From Chitinophagaceae bacterium (GTDB lineage Bacteria > Bacteroidota > Bacteroidia > Chitinophagales > Chitinophagaceae), in assembly GCA_947457465.1 (NCBI GenBank), contig CANGWB010000004.1, positions 1-64,000 on the forward strand: a stretch of DNA of 64,000 nucleotides. Reading direction: 5' to 3'. This document shows positions 25,966-35,956 of this stretch, piece by piece. Made by a program: the position numbers and the translations under genes. Positions within the stretch are counted from its first letter, which is position 1; every line of letters starts with the position of its first letter. Under the pieces are notes generated by a model. It was given only the letters and a program-made list of their open reading frames with translations. It was not told the DNA's origin and did not search any database.

Positions 25966-28197
25966 TCAAGGATTGGTCAATTTAAATCGAGCGCCCATAT
26001 AAACTTCTCTTCCGCGCGTCGGTCCCCAAACAGAAGAGGTGTCGAAATAGGGACTGAATGGATTCTCCCAACTGATGATCGGTTGCAGTTGTCTAAAATC
26101 AAAAATGTTTTCACAGCCCGTATACACCTCGAACTTCTTAAAATTGTAGGTGAATTGAGTGTTCAAGGTAGAGTAAGACCTGGAGAAATCAGGTCGTTGT
26201 AGCCCCGTCGGATTTGAACGGGTATCGGGCAAGCGCTGCTTTCCATACCAATGCAGGTTCATGTCGAACTGAAATCGATTGGTCAGCGGCTTATAATTCA
26301 CGCTGGTCAGGAATTTATGACGCGCATTGAAGGGCAGTAATTCTTTTTCCCCATCGATCATCCGATACACATCCAGAAAATTGTACCCCGCTTTCCATTC
26401 CACCCGCTGATAAATTTTCAGATTGAGATCTGCCTGAAATCCATTACTACGGCTGGTGCCGCGGAAGTTCTTGATGATGGCCAGGGTCGGATCGGTGTCG
26501 TAATCCGGAAAGATCTGATTTTGAAAAGCTGTTCTGTAGTAGTCGATGCTGATAAAGCCTGTCAGATTTTTATCTTTCGTTTCAAACTTTTGTGTGAAGT
26601 TGATCCCCATATTCAATGCTCTTTCCGGATCGAGTGGCTCTGCGAACTGAATGTTTCGGGAGCTGGCCAATAAACCTATGTTCTCAGAAAATAAGTTCAC
26701 CGTACGCCAGCCGGTACCAATATTGGCGCGAAGAATTGTTTTAGGCTTGATATCATATTTGAATGTCGTTCGGGGGGTGAATTGAAAACCGAATTGATTG
26801 TGCTGATCACCTCTGATGCCGGTGATCCAGGTGATCTTGTCATTCAGTAGACGTAGCGTGTTTTCGGCAAAGACGCCCGGAATGCTTTCACGCCGCTTAT
26901 AACTCCCATCATAGGTTCTTCCCAAGAACGCATCCGTGAAATCAATGTTTTCGTTCAGTCTGAGTGATCGGTAGCTGATCCCGGTTTTCAGATCATGCGA
27001 TCCGTAGGTGAACTCGTACTGGAGGTTGGCGTAGAGGTTGGTTTGACGGGCATCATATTTCACCGATCCGAAGTAGGAGTTCTGTTGCTGGCGGAACATG
27101 GATAGGAAGACGGTGATGTTGTGCTTATCGTTGAAGCGATAGCCCGATTTATTCCACCACTCACCCTGATCGATCTGTACATTTTGGCCGTAAACATCGG
27201 TACTGCCTTTATCTTGTTTCGGATTGAAATCGGTTTGACCACCTACGCGTTTTTCGTTCAATATCCGCAGTCCGATTCGACTGCTCCATCCCCAATCTTC
27301 TTCATTGCCATATTTCCATTTATTGGAGAGCAGGTATCGGGTGAGTTGAGGCACATCAAGAAAGTTGTCCTTATCGCGGTCGATCTTTTTTGCAGGCTGT
27401 ACGGTATGAAAAGCGGTCAGGTTGCTCCATTTACCTTTTTGAAAGGCGTAATTGGCGTTGACGTGTTTTTCCTGAAAATTATTCATGTAGGTATTCAGCA
27501 ATAGTTTGTCGGTCTGATCCGGATCTTTTGTCTCCACATTGATCTGTCCGCTCATGCTTTCAAAACCCTGCAGCACACTGTTGGCACCTTTGGCGACGTA
27601 AATATTATCGACCACGGTGCCTGGGATGCTGCTGATGCCATAGGTATAGGTCAACCCCTGAATGAGGGGAAACCCGTCGATCAGGATCTGGTTGTAAACC
27701 CCGGAGAGACCCAGTATGCGCAGTTCTTTGGCGTTGGTGATGACGTTGGTTGTCTGTGGCTGTACTGTCGTTTGCGTCTCAAAGCAACCGGCCAGATCGC
27801 AGCAGGCAGCTTTTCGAAGTTCGGTTTGGGTGATCTGTTCGGTCTTGATGGTGAGCTTATCAGAAATGATAACACCTGCCGGTTGGGAGCGGACGATCAC
27901 TTCGCTCATAGTTTTGGGTTGCTTCAGCTGAAACTGTACAAAGGTCTTGTCAGTTATTTCGACGGTGTCGGGCAGATAACCGACATGACTGGCGATGAGT
28001 TTTTTTATTGGCTGATTGATCAAGTCGATCTCAAATTCACCCGTCTCTCCGGCTCTTGTTCCATTCGCGCTGCCCAGCCAGCTGATGGTTGCTCCGGCTA
28101 GTGGTTCGTTCGCAGCATTCACTACCTTTCCTCTGATCACCTGTGCCTTTGTGACTGCGGATAGTAGCAATAATGCAAATAGTATCGTTTGATGCAT
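25966..28197 (-). CDS. TonB-dependent outer-membrane receptor
   Basis: 743 residues. A signal peptide (about 1-18) is followed by a carboxypeptidase-regulatory-like domain (VIRGKVVNAANEPLAGATISW), a plug domain with ELRILGLSGVYNQILIDGFPL, and a 22-strand barrel to the C-terminus (MGARFKLTNP). The ACCDLAGCFET segment before the plug is shared with a Bacteroidota receptor group often linked to metal or cofactor uptake. It has no SusD partner, so it is not a glycan SusC. It lies 13 nt behind the transmembrane regulator gene on the same strand, and the two may be co-transcribed. Confidence 0.9.
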   Translation of the reverse strand: MHQTILFALLLLSAVTKAQVIRGKVVNAANEPLAGATISWLGSANGTRAGETGEFEIDLINQPIKKLIASHVGYLPDTVEITDKTFVQFQLKQPKTMSEVIVRSQPAGVIISDKLTIKTEQITQTELRKAACCDLAGCFETQTTVQPQTTNVITNAKELRILGLSGVYNQILIDGFPLIQGLTYTYGISSIPGTVVDNIYVAKGANSVLQGFESMSGQINVETKDPDQTDKLLLNTYMNNFQEKHVNANYAFQKGKWSNLTAFHTVQPAKKIDRDKDNFLDVPQLTRYLLSNKWKYGNEEDWGWSSRIGLRILNEKRVGGQTDFNPKQDKGSTDVYGQNVQIDQGEWWNKSGYRFNDKHNITVFLSMFRQQQNSYFGSVKYDARQTNLYANLQYEFTYGSHDLKTGISYRSLRLNENIDFTDAFLGRTYDGSYKRRESIPGVFAENTLRLLNDKITWITGIRGDQHNQFGFQFTPRTTFKYDIKPKTILRANIGTGWRTVNLFSENIGLLASSRNIQFAEPLDPERALNMGINFTQKFETKDKNLTGFISIDYYRTAFQNQIFPDYDTDPTLAIIKNFRGTSRSNGFQADLNLKIYQRVEWKAGYNFLDVYRMIDGEKELLPFNARHKFLTSVNYKPLTNRFQFDMNLHWYGKQRLPDTRSNPTGLQRPDFSRSYSTLNTQFTYNFKKFEVYTGCENIFDFRQLQPIISWENPFSPYFDTSSVWGPTRGREVYMGARFKLTNP

Positions 28198-28210
28198 GAG
28201 AAGAGTTTGT

Positions 28211-31093
28211 TTATGAGGATTGCAGTCCGATCAGGTAATCAAAGAGATTGTCTCCGCTGGATAAATTCAATTTCTTTCGCAGTCGGTACCGACTGATCTC
28301 GACGCCTCTTACTGAAATATTGAGTAATTGTGCGATTTCTTTCGAGCTCAGGTTCATTCGCAGGAAGGAGCATAGTTTTACTTCGCTGGCGCTGATGTCG
28401 GGGTGTTTCGTTTTGAGGTGAACCACAAAATCGCTGTGAACTTTGTCAAAGTGTTTGGCGAATTGATCCCACTCCTGATCGATCTGCTCATCGTCTTCCA
28501 GTTGTTTGATCATTTTCTTCACTTCTGTTTGTGCGGCCGGAACATCCACACGACGCATCAGTTGATTCAATTCAGCTTTCAGACGAGTGATGAGTTCACC
28601 TTTTTTTACGAGGTGCATGGCAGATGCGGCCAGCTCAGCGTTTTTGAACTGTATCTCTGTTTCGAGGTTCTGACTTCGGGCTGTTATGAGTGCGCCCTCT
28701 GCTTTACTTTTCTCCAGTTCGAGGATGTATTGCATCTTCTTTTGTTCCTCTTCAAAGAGTTGCTGTTGTTTTTTGAATTTATTCTGTTGATACCGATACC
28801 GCCAGACGATCAGCCCGCCGGCCAACAGCAGGTATATGATCCATGCTAATGGTGTTCGGTACCAGGGGGGTAATAATTCGAAAACGAAACTAGCTATTTC
28901 CGATTCGGCCCCCAAGTTGTTACGGACCTTTACCTCGAAACGATATTGGCCGGGTGCAAGATTCGTGAACTCTTTCTCGGTACGTTTTGTCCATTCCGAC
29001 CATCGGTTTTCGAATCCTTCCAATCGATAGCTGTATTCCAATGACTCCGGGTCTGTGGTGGGTGGGGAGCTGAATTCGAATCGAATGTTATTTTCATTGG
29101 GGTTTATGGCATAGGGGTTGCTTTTTTCCAATGAGCCAAATCCGCCAAAGATCAAACTATCCCCTTGTAGTCCGGTTCGAACGCTCCGGATGCTTACTTC
29201 AATTTTTTCCTGTTGTTGTCGGTATTTCAACAGGTTCACATGATAGAGTCCCGCTTCCCCTGCTAAAAACACATTCTGTTCATTGTACGGATAGATCAGT
29301 TCAAATCCGCTCAGTAGTTTTTTCTTGAGTTCTGGGAGGTACATGACTACGGGTTTCGGTTTTGAACGGTCGACCCATCCCACCGTTTTCTCATGGATGA
29401 ACCATACATTTCCCTGCGCATCTTCTTGCAGATAACGGATGCTTTGATCACCCAACCACTCTGCATAAGAGGGGTCAGGTTCAAATCGATCTGTTTTGGG
29501 ATCGTATCGATACACACCTTTTTCAGTTCCGACCAATAGTTGTTCGCGGATCTTGAAGATGTGATTATTTAGTCGGGATGGAAGTCCGTTTTTGTCTGTG
29601 TATGTTTTCCAGGACTGATTGTTGGATGTTCCTTGCTTCAATAGTCTGAAAACGCCGTGATAGGGATGAGACACCCATATGTTTTTTTCTCCATCGATCA
29701 CCACATAACGAGAGGATTCTTCAAAAGGAAGGAGTGTTTCTCCGGGGATGAATCGGTTCCCATCGAAATTGAAGAATTGAAGCCCTTTATAATTTCCGGC
29801 AAGGATCTTATCGGTCGGATAAGTTGTATTCAGTGGTTTGAAATTCCAAAACCCCAATCCGGTTTGGATAGGGGATGCTGTACGGGCGGTAATTTTGAAC
29901 ATGCCCTCGTGGTGTCCTAATAATACCTGGTTGTTGATTTCAGAAAGGGACCATGCTTGACCATTCGTATTTTCAATTCGTTGAAAGGGCTGCTGGCTAA
30001 AACTCAGATCCGTTACCGATTCCAAATTCGTCATCCACGTACCGTTAGAGGTGCCGATGTATAGAGTTCCGTTTTGAATCAGTGTCGTGTAGGCAGTGGC
30101 ATTGCCCTCGGTGGGGTCGATGCGTTTGATGGCGCTGTTGTAGGCGATAAAGTCGATTCCGTTATCCAGGCCCAGCCACAAGTTATTGTTCCTGTCGGCC
30201 TGAATACTTAGTACATTGTTGTTCTGCAAGCCTTCCTTTCGGCCGAAATGTTGGATGCGTTTTCCGGTTCGGTCGATGATGTATAAGCCATCTGTATTCG
30301 TGGCCAATGCGAATCGTCCGTCTGGCAGACTGCTTGTTGCATAGATCCTGGACAGGCGAATGGCTTGAAGGTCTTCATGCATCATTGGTTTCAGGCCTTC
30401 CCCATTTGTAATGAACAATCCCGACTTCAGACAAGCCACCATCCACTGTCCGCCCTCTAACGCATGTACACCTGTGATCACATCTCCTACCGGTATCGGG
30501 TCTTCAGAAAAAACGGATCTCCATGCGCCGTTTTCAAAAGTCATCAAGCCCTTCTCAAAGTCCTGCGCAAACAATTTCCCTCCTGCCGATCCCATGAAGC
30601 TCCATTCGGAGGTGGCAGGGTAAGAAGCCATGGCCGTCCCACTATATTTAAAAATCCGCCGGGCTGAGCGGAACCAGACGTCTTGGTTCACCTGTGCGAT
30701 ATCCCATACATCACCAAATGACCTATCCGCCTCGGCTATCTTATTCAGTAGCGACTCGTATTTGAGCCGCCCGGAGCCGTCCGGGTAGTAAAACCCAAGC
30801 TCATCTTGACCGCCAACGAAGATCTTATGCTCCCTGCCCGCCATTACCGACCGGGCGATGGTCCGGTTAGGCAACGGGTGCAGGTTCCAGAAACGCCCGT
30901 CAAAGCTTAACAGACCCTCATTGTTGGCTACATATATAATACCACTTGAATCCTGGCTGATGTCCCAGTTCTGAAGTCCGCCTCCATAGGTTTTCTTAGG
31001 GTAATTCACCACATCTGGCAAGCCGATCGTATTCTGTCCGAATACGGGAAGTCCAACCAGCAGCAGCAACCACCTCAACAAAGTAATTTTCAT
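28211..31093 (-). CDS. transmembrane sensor-regulator: beta-propeller, Y_Y_Y, LuxR-type HTH
   Basis: 960 residues. A signal peptide is followed by about 600 residues of two-component-regulator propeller repeats (e.g. GIIYVANNEGLLSFDG, NNVLSIQADRNNNLWLGLDNG), a Y_Y_Y domain near 650-730 (LEYSYRLEGFENRWSEW), one membrane helix (about 738-758) and a coiled coil. The protein ends in a LuxR-type HTH (LCSFLRMNLSSKEIAQLLN, VEISRYRLRKKL). It resembles hybrid two-component PUL regulators but lacks kinase and receiver domains, so signal passes directly to DNA in one chain. It diverges from susC. Confidence 0.9.
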   Translation of the reverse strand: MKITLLRWLLLLVGLPVFGQNTIGLPDVVNYPKKTYGGGLQNWDISQDSSGIIYVANNEGLLSFDGRFWNLHPLPNRTIARSVMAGREHKIFVGGQDELGFYYPDGSGRLKYESLLNKIAEADRSFGDVWDIAQVNQDVWFRSARRIFKYSGTAMASYPATSEWSFMGSAGGKLFAQDFEKGLMTFENGAWRSVFSEDPIPVGDVITGVHALEGGQWMVACLKSGLFITNGEGLKPMMHEDLQAIRLSRIYATSSLPDGRFALATNTDGLYIIDRTGKRIQHFGRKEGLQNNNVLSIQADRNNNLWLGLDNGIDFIAYNSAIKRIDPTEGNATAYTTLIQNGTLYIGTSNGTWMTNLESVTDLSFSQQPFQRIENTNGQAWSLSEINNQVLLGHHEGMFKITARTASPIQTGLGFWNFKPLNTTYPTDKILAGNYKGLQFFNFDGNRFIPGETLLPFEESSRYVVIDGEKNIWVSHPYHGVFRLLKQGTSNNQSWKTYTDKNGLPSRLNNHIFKIREQLLVGTEKGVYRYDPKTDRFEPDPSYAEWLGDQSIRYLQEDAQGNVWFIHEKTVGWVDRSKPKPVVMYLPELKKKLLSGFELIYPYNEQNVFLAGEAGLYHVNLLKYRQQQEKIEVSIRSVRTGLQGDSLIFGGFGSLEKSNPYAINPNENNIRFEFSSPPTTDPESLEYSYRLEGFENRWSEWTKRTEKEFTNLAPGQYRFEVKVRNNLGAESEIASFVFELLPPWYRTPLAWIIYLLLAGGLIVWRYRYQQNKFKKQQQLFEEEQKKMQYILELEKSKAEGALITARSQNLETEIQFKNAELAASAMHLVKKGELITRLKAELNQLMRRVDVPAAQTEVKKMIKQLEDDEQIDQEWDQFAKHFDKVHSDFVVHLKTKHPDISASEVKLCSFLRMNLSSKEIAQLLNISVRGVEISRYRLRKKLNLSSGDNLFDYLIGLQSS

Positions 31094-31097
31094 GGCG

Positions 31098-31105
31098 AAA
31101 AGGTA
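31098..31105 (-). promoter_or_regulatory. -7-like box next to the regulator start codon
   Basis: On the minus strand TACCTTTT (TAnnTTTx, last base off consensus) ends 4 nt before the ATG, the same short distance as in recR, serC and the Big_5 lipoprotein gene. Confidence 0.3.
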
Positions 31106-31296
31106 GGAAAACTTATTGTTGAGTGAAATAATGCTTTTTGAAGTAGTCTTGATGTAGTATATAATAATTGAAAATCAATAAGTTAGTATAATCGATGTAG
31201 TATTGTTGGAGTCAGTATTTTTTTCACCTGATTAAGGTTTACTATTCTTGTTCAGGTTTTTTCCATTTCAAAACCGAATTGCTAAACAACTGCTGT

Positions 31297-34200
31297 ATGA
31301 AAAGAAAGATCTTTTTTTTAGGTCTGTTCATGGCTGCCCTTTTGCAGGTCATGGCGCAGACGATCTCAGTCACCGGTAAGGTGCTGAATGCTTCTAATGC
31401 CGAGCCTCTGGTAGGGGCAACGGTTAAGGTCAAGGGTGGTAGTCAGTCTGCTCAGACCGATGCCCAGGGCCGATTTACGTTGACCGGTGTTGCTACCGGA
31501 TCGACACTTATTGTAAGCTATACTGGTATGGAGACTGTGGAGGTAAGAGCTTCTTCTACTCCTATGAGTATCGAGCTAAGTCTGGCCGGTTCTTCCACCT
31601 TATCTGATGTGGTGGTGGTAGGTTATGGTACGCAGAAGGTCACGAAGGTGTCCGGTGCCATATCTACTGTGAAGGGAACTGACATCGACAAGCTTCGCCC
31701 GGTTCGGACCGAGGAGGCGCTTCAGGGTCGTGCGGCCGGTGTGAATGTGATCCAAAGCGGTTCGCCCGGTTCCAAGCCTACTGTATTGATCCGGGGTATT
31801 CCTTCTTATTCTGGTACAGATCCGGTGGTCGTGATCGATGGGGTTCCTCAAACCCTGACCGATCTGAATTCCATCAACGCAGCGGAGATCGAGTCGATCA
31901 ACGTGCTGAAAGACGCCGCTACCTCAGCCATATATGGTGTGAAGGGTGGTAACGGGGTTATCGTGGTAACGACCCGTTCCGGCCGTAAGGGGCAAAAAGC
32001 TGAAATCAACGTCAACAGTAACTATGGTGTGCAGGAAGTAGCCAATACGGTAGGGTTGTTGAATGCGACTGAATATGCAGCCATGGTGAATGAGGGTAGT
32101 ACAGTAGCCGGCGGTCCGGTTATTTTCCCTAACCTCAGCGGCATCGGCGTAGGTACCAACTGGCAAGATCAGGTTTTCCAGCGCGCTTCCCTTCAGACAC
32201 ATAATATATCTGCCCGTGGCGGATCCGATCAGGTTACGTATTTCCTTTCCGGCGGGTTGCTGCAGCAAGGAGGTATCGTGGGTGGTGATGATAAATCACT
32301 TTTCAAACGTGGCAACCTGACAGCAAACTTCAATGTTGATCTGAATAAGCGTCTTCGTTTCATTTTGAATACGTCTGCCGTAATGCTGAACGGACGCGGG
32401 GTGCAGGAAAATTCATTCAACTCCATTTTGGGATCGGCCCTGAACTATGATCCTACTGTTCCTGTAAATAATAGTGTAGCCAATACGGTCGGACAGTACG
32501 GATTCAGTACCCGGATCCTGTCGGAGATTTTCAATCCGCTGACGAAGCTGGAGAATACCTATAATAAGAATACAGGGTTCAAACTGTATGGAAAAGCGGA
32601 GTTGCAGTATAAAGTCCGCCCCGGACTCATGCTGACTTCCCGTTTCGGTTATACCAAGTATGATGGTAACGCGCGCAACTTTACGCCGCTTGTTTTCTGG
32701 GGTATAAATAACGTTGATAACTCCATGAACCCGGATGGTTCGACTGTGGCCGGACGATTCAATACCGTAGCGCACGAGAAGACCAGCAACTTCAATTACA
32801 CCTGGGAGTCTTACGCGAACTACGATTTCACCTGGAAGGAAGATCATCATTTTGAGACCGTTCTCGGTTTCTCATTGGCAAAGGTTTCCGGTAATGCTGC
32901 AGGTGCCACTCGTCAGGATGTTCCATTCAACAGTTGGGAATTCGCTGATTTCACCGCTGCTACCGGTATCAACAATGCCGCAAATTCCAATGCACTCGCC
33001 GGATACTATTACCAGTATTTCCGCCGTAACCTTTCCAAGTTCCTTCGTGCGAACTACGATTATCAGGAAAAATACCTGGCGTCAATTACAGTACGCCGCG
33101 ACGGATCTTATGCATTCGGTGCAGACAACAAGAATGCAAACTTTGTTTCCGGCTCTGCTGGTTGGTTGATCAGTAAAGAGAAGTTTTTCAAGGCTGACTG
33201 GGTCGATCAACTGAAACTCCGCGGAAGCTATGGTACCGTGGGTAACGAGAACGTTAATCCGCAGTATGTGGGTATTGTTACAGGCGGACCAAGTTATGGC
33301 CCGACTGCCAACAGCAACGGTTATAACTTCGGTGATGTATTTTATCCCGGCGCTACCGTAGGTTCTGCAGCGAACAATGCATTGCGTTGGGAAAAGCAGA
33401 TCCAGGCGAACGTCGGTTTTGATGCCTTGCTCTTCAAGCGCAAGATCTCATTGACAGCGGATTGGTTCACCCGCGAAGTGGATGGCTTGCTGTTCACACC
33501 TTCTGCTTCTCTTTACTTGGGTACTGTTCCCATCCCAACAGCTAACATCGGTGCTACCAAAACATCGGGTTACGAGATCACATTGGGCTACAACGATAAG
33601 ATCGGAAAGGATCTGATGATCAACACCACTGCAACGTTCACAACTGCTGTAAATGAAGTGACGGCGACCAACACAGACGGAACAGCTAAGATTTTCGGTG
33701 GATATTATTTTAACGGACAGAACCAGAGCGTGACCGTCTTCGAAAAAGGACAAACACCCGGATATTTCTTCGGTCATCAGGCGATCGGCATTTTCCAAAA
33801 TGCTGCTGAGATCGCTTCTGCACCTGCTCAAGCGGGCGCGGTACCAGGTGATATTCGCTTTGCAGATATCGATGGTAATGGTGTGATCGATGCGCGCGAC
33901 AAGACCAAGATCGGCGATCCGTTCCCTGACTTTACGATCGGATGGAATCTTAATTTGTCTTACAAAGGAATCGATCTGACTGCATTCACCTACGCTTCTG
34001 TAGGAAATGATGTCTACAGCGCTTGGGAGCGTAATGGCAACTACACAAACAAGTATCGTGGTGTATTGGCACGCTGGACAGGCGAAGGGTCTACGAATGA
34101 TCCGCGCAATCCTCGCTACAGTTTCACGGATGCGAACAGTAATATCCGTGTATCCAGCCGCTATGTAGAAGATGGATCTTTCATCAGATTGAAGAATATC

Positions 34201-34407
34201 CAATTGGGCTATACCCTTCCGACGAAGATGCTCGGCAAGGCTTTCAGCAGTGTGCGTGTGTATGCACAGGCTCGTAACCTGATCACGCTGACCAAGTACA
34301 GTGGATTCGATCCGGAGATCGCCGGTGGTATCCTGGATACAGGCGTGGATCGTGGAGCGTATCCGCAGGCACGTACATTCTCTGTAGGACTGGACATCAA
34401 ACTTTAA
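31297..34407 (+). CDS. SusC/RagA family TonB-linked outer-membrane protein
   Basis: 1036 residues from the ATG at 31297; the frame has an ATG six codons earlier, but the signal peptide begins at MKRKIFFLGLFMAALLQ. A carboxypeptidase-like domain (ISVTGKVLNASNAEPLVGAT) follows, then the SusC signature DVVVVGYGTQKVTKVSGAIS, the plug (LRPVRTEEALQGRAAGVNV, VVIDGVPQTL) and the barrel ending RTFSVGLDIKL. It imports oligosaccharides with the SusD lipoprotein encoded 20 nt downstream. Confidence 0.96.
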   Translation: MKRKIFFLGLFMAALLQVMAQTISVTGKVLNASNAEPLVGATVKVKGGSQSAQTDAQGRFTLTGVATGSTLIVSYTGMETVEVRASSTPMSIELSLAGSSTLSDVVVVGYGTQKVTKVSGAISTVKGTDIDKLRPVRTEEALQGRAAGVNVIQSGSPGSKPTVLIRGIPSYSGTDPVVVIDGVPQTLTDLNSINAAEIESINVLKDAATSAIYGVKGGNGVIVVTTRSGRKGQKAEINVNSNYGVQEVANTVGLLNATEYAAMVNEGSTVAGGPVIFPNLSGIGVGTNWQDQVFQRASLQTHNISARGGSDQVTYFLSGGLLQQGGIVGGDDKSLFKRGNLTANFNVDLNKRLRFILNTSAVMLNGRGVQENSFNSILGSALNYDPTVPVNNSVANTVGQYGFSTRILSEIFNPLTKLENTYNKNTGFKLYGKAELQYKVRPGLMLTSRFGYTKYDGNARNFTPLVFWGINNVDNSMNPDGSTVAGRFNTVAHEKTSNFNYTWESYANYDFTWKEDHHFETVLGFSLAKVSGNAAGATRQDVPFNSWEFADFTAATGINNAANSNALAGYYYQYFRRNLSKFLRANYDYQEKYLASITVRRDGSYAFGADNKNANFVSGSAGWLISKEKFFKADWVDQLKLRGSYGTVGNENVNPQYVGIVTGGPSYGPTANSNGYNFGDVFYPGATVGSAANNALRWEKQIQANVGFDALLFKRKISLTADWFTREVDGLLFTPSASLYLGTVPIPTANIGATKTSGYEITLGYNDKIGKDLMINTTATFTTAVNEVTATNTDGTAKIFGGYYFNGQNQSVTVFEKGQTPGYFFGHQAIGIFQNAAEIASAPAQAGAVPGDIRFADIDGNGVIDARDKTKIGDPFPDFTIGWNLNLSYKGIDLTAFTYASVGNDVYSAWERNGNYTNKYRGVLARWTGEGSTNDPRNPRYSFTDANSNIRVSSRYVEDGSFIRLKNIQLGYTLPTKMLGKAFSSVRVYAQARNLITLTKYSGFDPEIAGGILDTGVDRGAYPQARTFSVGLDIKL

Positions 34408-34426
34408 ACTGACAAACGAACTTCAT

Positions 34427-35938
34427 ATGAAAAATAAATTTCTTCCTCTTCTTGCCGGTGCGCTTGTAGTGGCATCGCTGTCCTCCTGTAAGAAATGGAT
34501 CGAGTACGATCCCAAAGAGGATTTTCAGATCACGGAAAAGAATTATCTAAGCTCCGAGTCGGACTACCGCACAATGACGGTTAGCGTGTATACGCCCATG
34601 CAGTGGCTATGTCGCGCTCCGCTTATCGGTGATATTGCTACCAACGATGCAGCGAGTGGCGGTGAAAATGCTTCTGATGTGTTGGCCCTTCAGCAAATCG
34701 ATGATTTTACGCATACACCCGTAAATAATATTCTTACGGAATTGTGGCAGGAAGCCTATGAGGGTATCAACCGCGCCAATTATATGCATCAGTACAAACA
34801 AGCTAATCCGGCCGGTAAAACAATCGATTTCGCCGGTAAGGATGCCTTGTATGGTGAAGTATACTTCCTGCGCGCCTATTATTATTTCCACCTGGTACGT
34901 TTCTTTGGCGATGTTCCATTGTTCGTCGACAAGCGTTTAAGCCTGAGCGAATCTCGCAGTTTGCAGCGCGCACCTAAGGCCGATGTATATGCACAGATCG
35001 AGCGGGATCTTACTGCCGCGATCGGGGTGCTTCCTGCTGTTCAGGTCCAAAAAGGGCGCATCACAAAATATGCCGCACAGGCCTTACTTGGTAAAGTCTA
35101 TCTCTACCAGAATAAGTTCGACAATGCCGCGCAAACGTTGGAGAGCGTGATCACGTCTAATGCCTTTTTGCTGGTGACCAATTTTGGTTCACAGTTTATG
35201 GCGAGCGGTGAGAACGGAACGGAGTCCGTATTTGAGATTCAGCACTCGAACAACTCTCCCTATTACAACTGGGGCGGACCGAACCGTGGACAAGGAAACT
35301 TCATGGTTCAGATGGTTGGCGTGCGCGGATTGAATGGTAGCGCTTTGATGCCCTATGCCTCCGGCTGGAGCTTCAACCTGCCAACGGCTTCGCTGTCTAA
35401 TGCCTTTGCTGCCGGGGATCTTCGGAAATCGGCGACCATTCTCGACATAGAGGCATACAAGAACGCCAATCCCGGACTCAATATCACCTATCAGGTGGCG
35501 CCTTACAAGAATACGGGTATGTACAACCAGAAGTACCATCCTCGTAAAGGAGAGACTTCTGGTCAGATCGAGTTGAACTATAAGAATAACATACGGGCAA
35601 TCCGTTATGCCGATGTATTACTGATGGCAGCCGAGGCCTTCAATCGTTCTGCAACACCGAACGATACAAAAGCTCAGCAATACTTGAATCTGGTGCGTGT
35701 ACGCGCTTTTGGAAACACAAATAATAACATCAGCGCTACCGGCACTACGCTTCGTACGGCGATCTGGGATGAGCGCCGCTTGGAGCTAGCCATGGAAGGA
35801 GAGCGATTCTTCGATCTGGTCCGTACCGGTCAGGCTGCCTCCAAGATCACCGGTTTCCAAACAGGTAAGCATGAGGTGTTCCCGATCCCACAGTTGGAGA
35901 TCGATATTTCTGTGCTGACTCAAAACAGCGGTTATTAA
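34427..35938 (+). CDS. SusD/RagB family glycan-binding lipoprotein
   Basis: 503 residues. Lipoprotein signal with cleavage before Cys in SLSSCKKW. The helical SusD fold shows in GKDALYGEVYFLRAYYYFHLVRFFGDVPL, the TPR-like ALLGKVYLYQNKFDNAAQTLESV and the C-terminal RYADVLLMAAEAFNRS and WDERRLELAMEGERFFDLVR. It caps the SusC barrel and captures glycan at the surface. It is followed by the two binding lipoproteins. Confidence 0.95.
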   Translation: MKNKFLPLLAGALVVASLSSCKKWIEYDPKEDFQITEKNYLSSESDYRTMTVSVYTPMQWLCRAPLIGDIATNDAASGGENASDVLALQQIDDFTHTPVNNILTELWQEAYEGINRANYMHQYKQANPAGKTIDFAGKDALYGEVYFLRAYYYFHLVRFFGDVPLFVDKRLSLSESRSLQRAPKADVYAQIERDLTAAIGVLPAVQVQKGRITKYAAQALLGKVYLYQNKFDNAAQTLESVITSNAFLLVTNFGSQFMASGENGTESVFEIQHSNNSPYYNWGGPNRGQGNFMVQMVGVRGLNGSALMPYASGWSFNLPTASLSNAFAAGDLRKSATILDIEAYKNANPGLNITYQVAPYKNTGMYNQKYHPRKGETSGQIELNYKNNIRAIRYADVLLMAAEAFNRSATPNDTKAQQYLNLVRVRAFGNTNNNISATGTTLRTAIWDERRLELAMEGERFFDLVRTGQAASKITGFQTGKHEVFPIPQLEIDISVLTQNSGY

Positions 35939-35956
35939 TCTTTAAAAACTTTCGTT

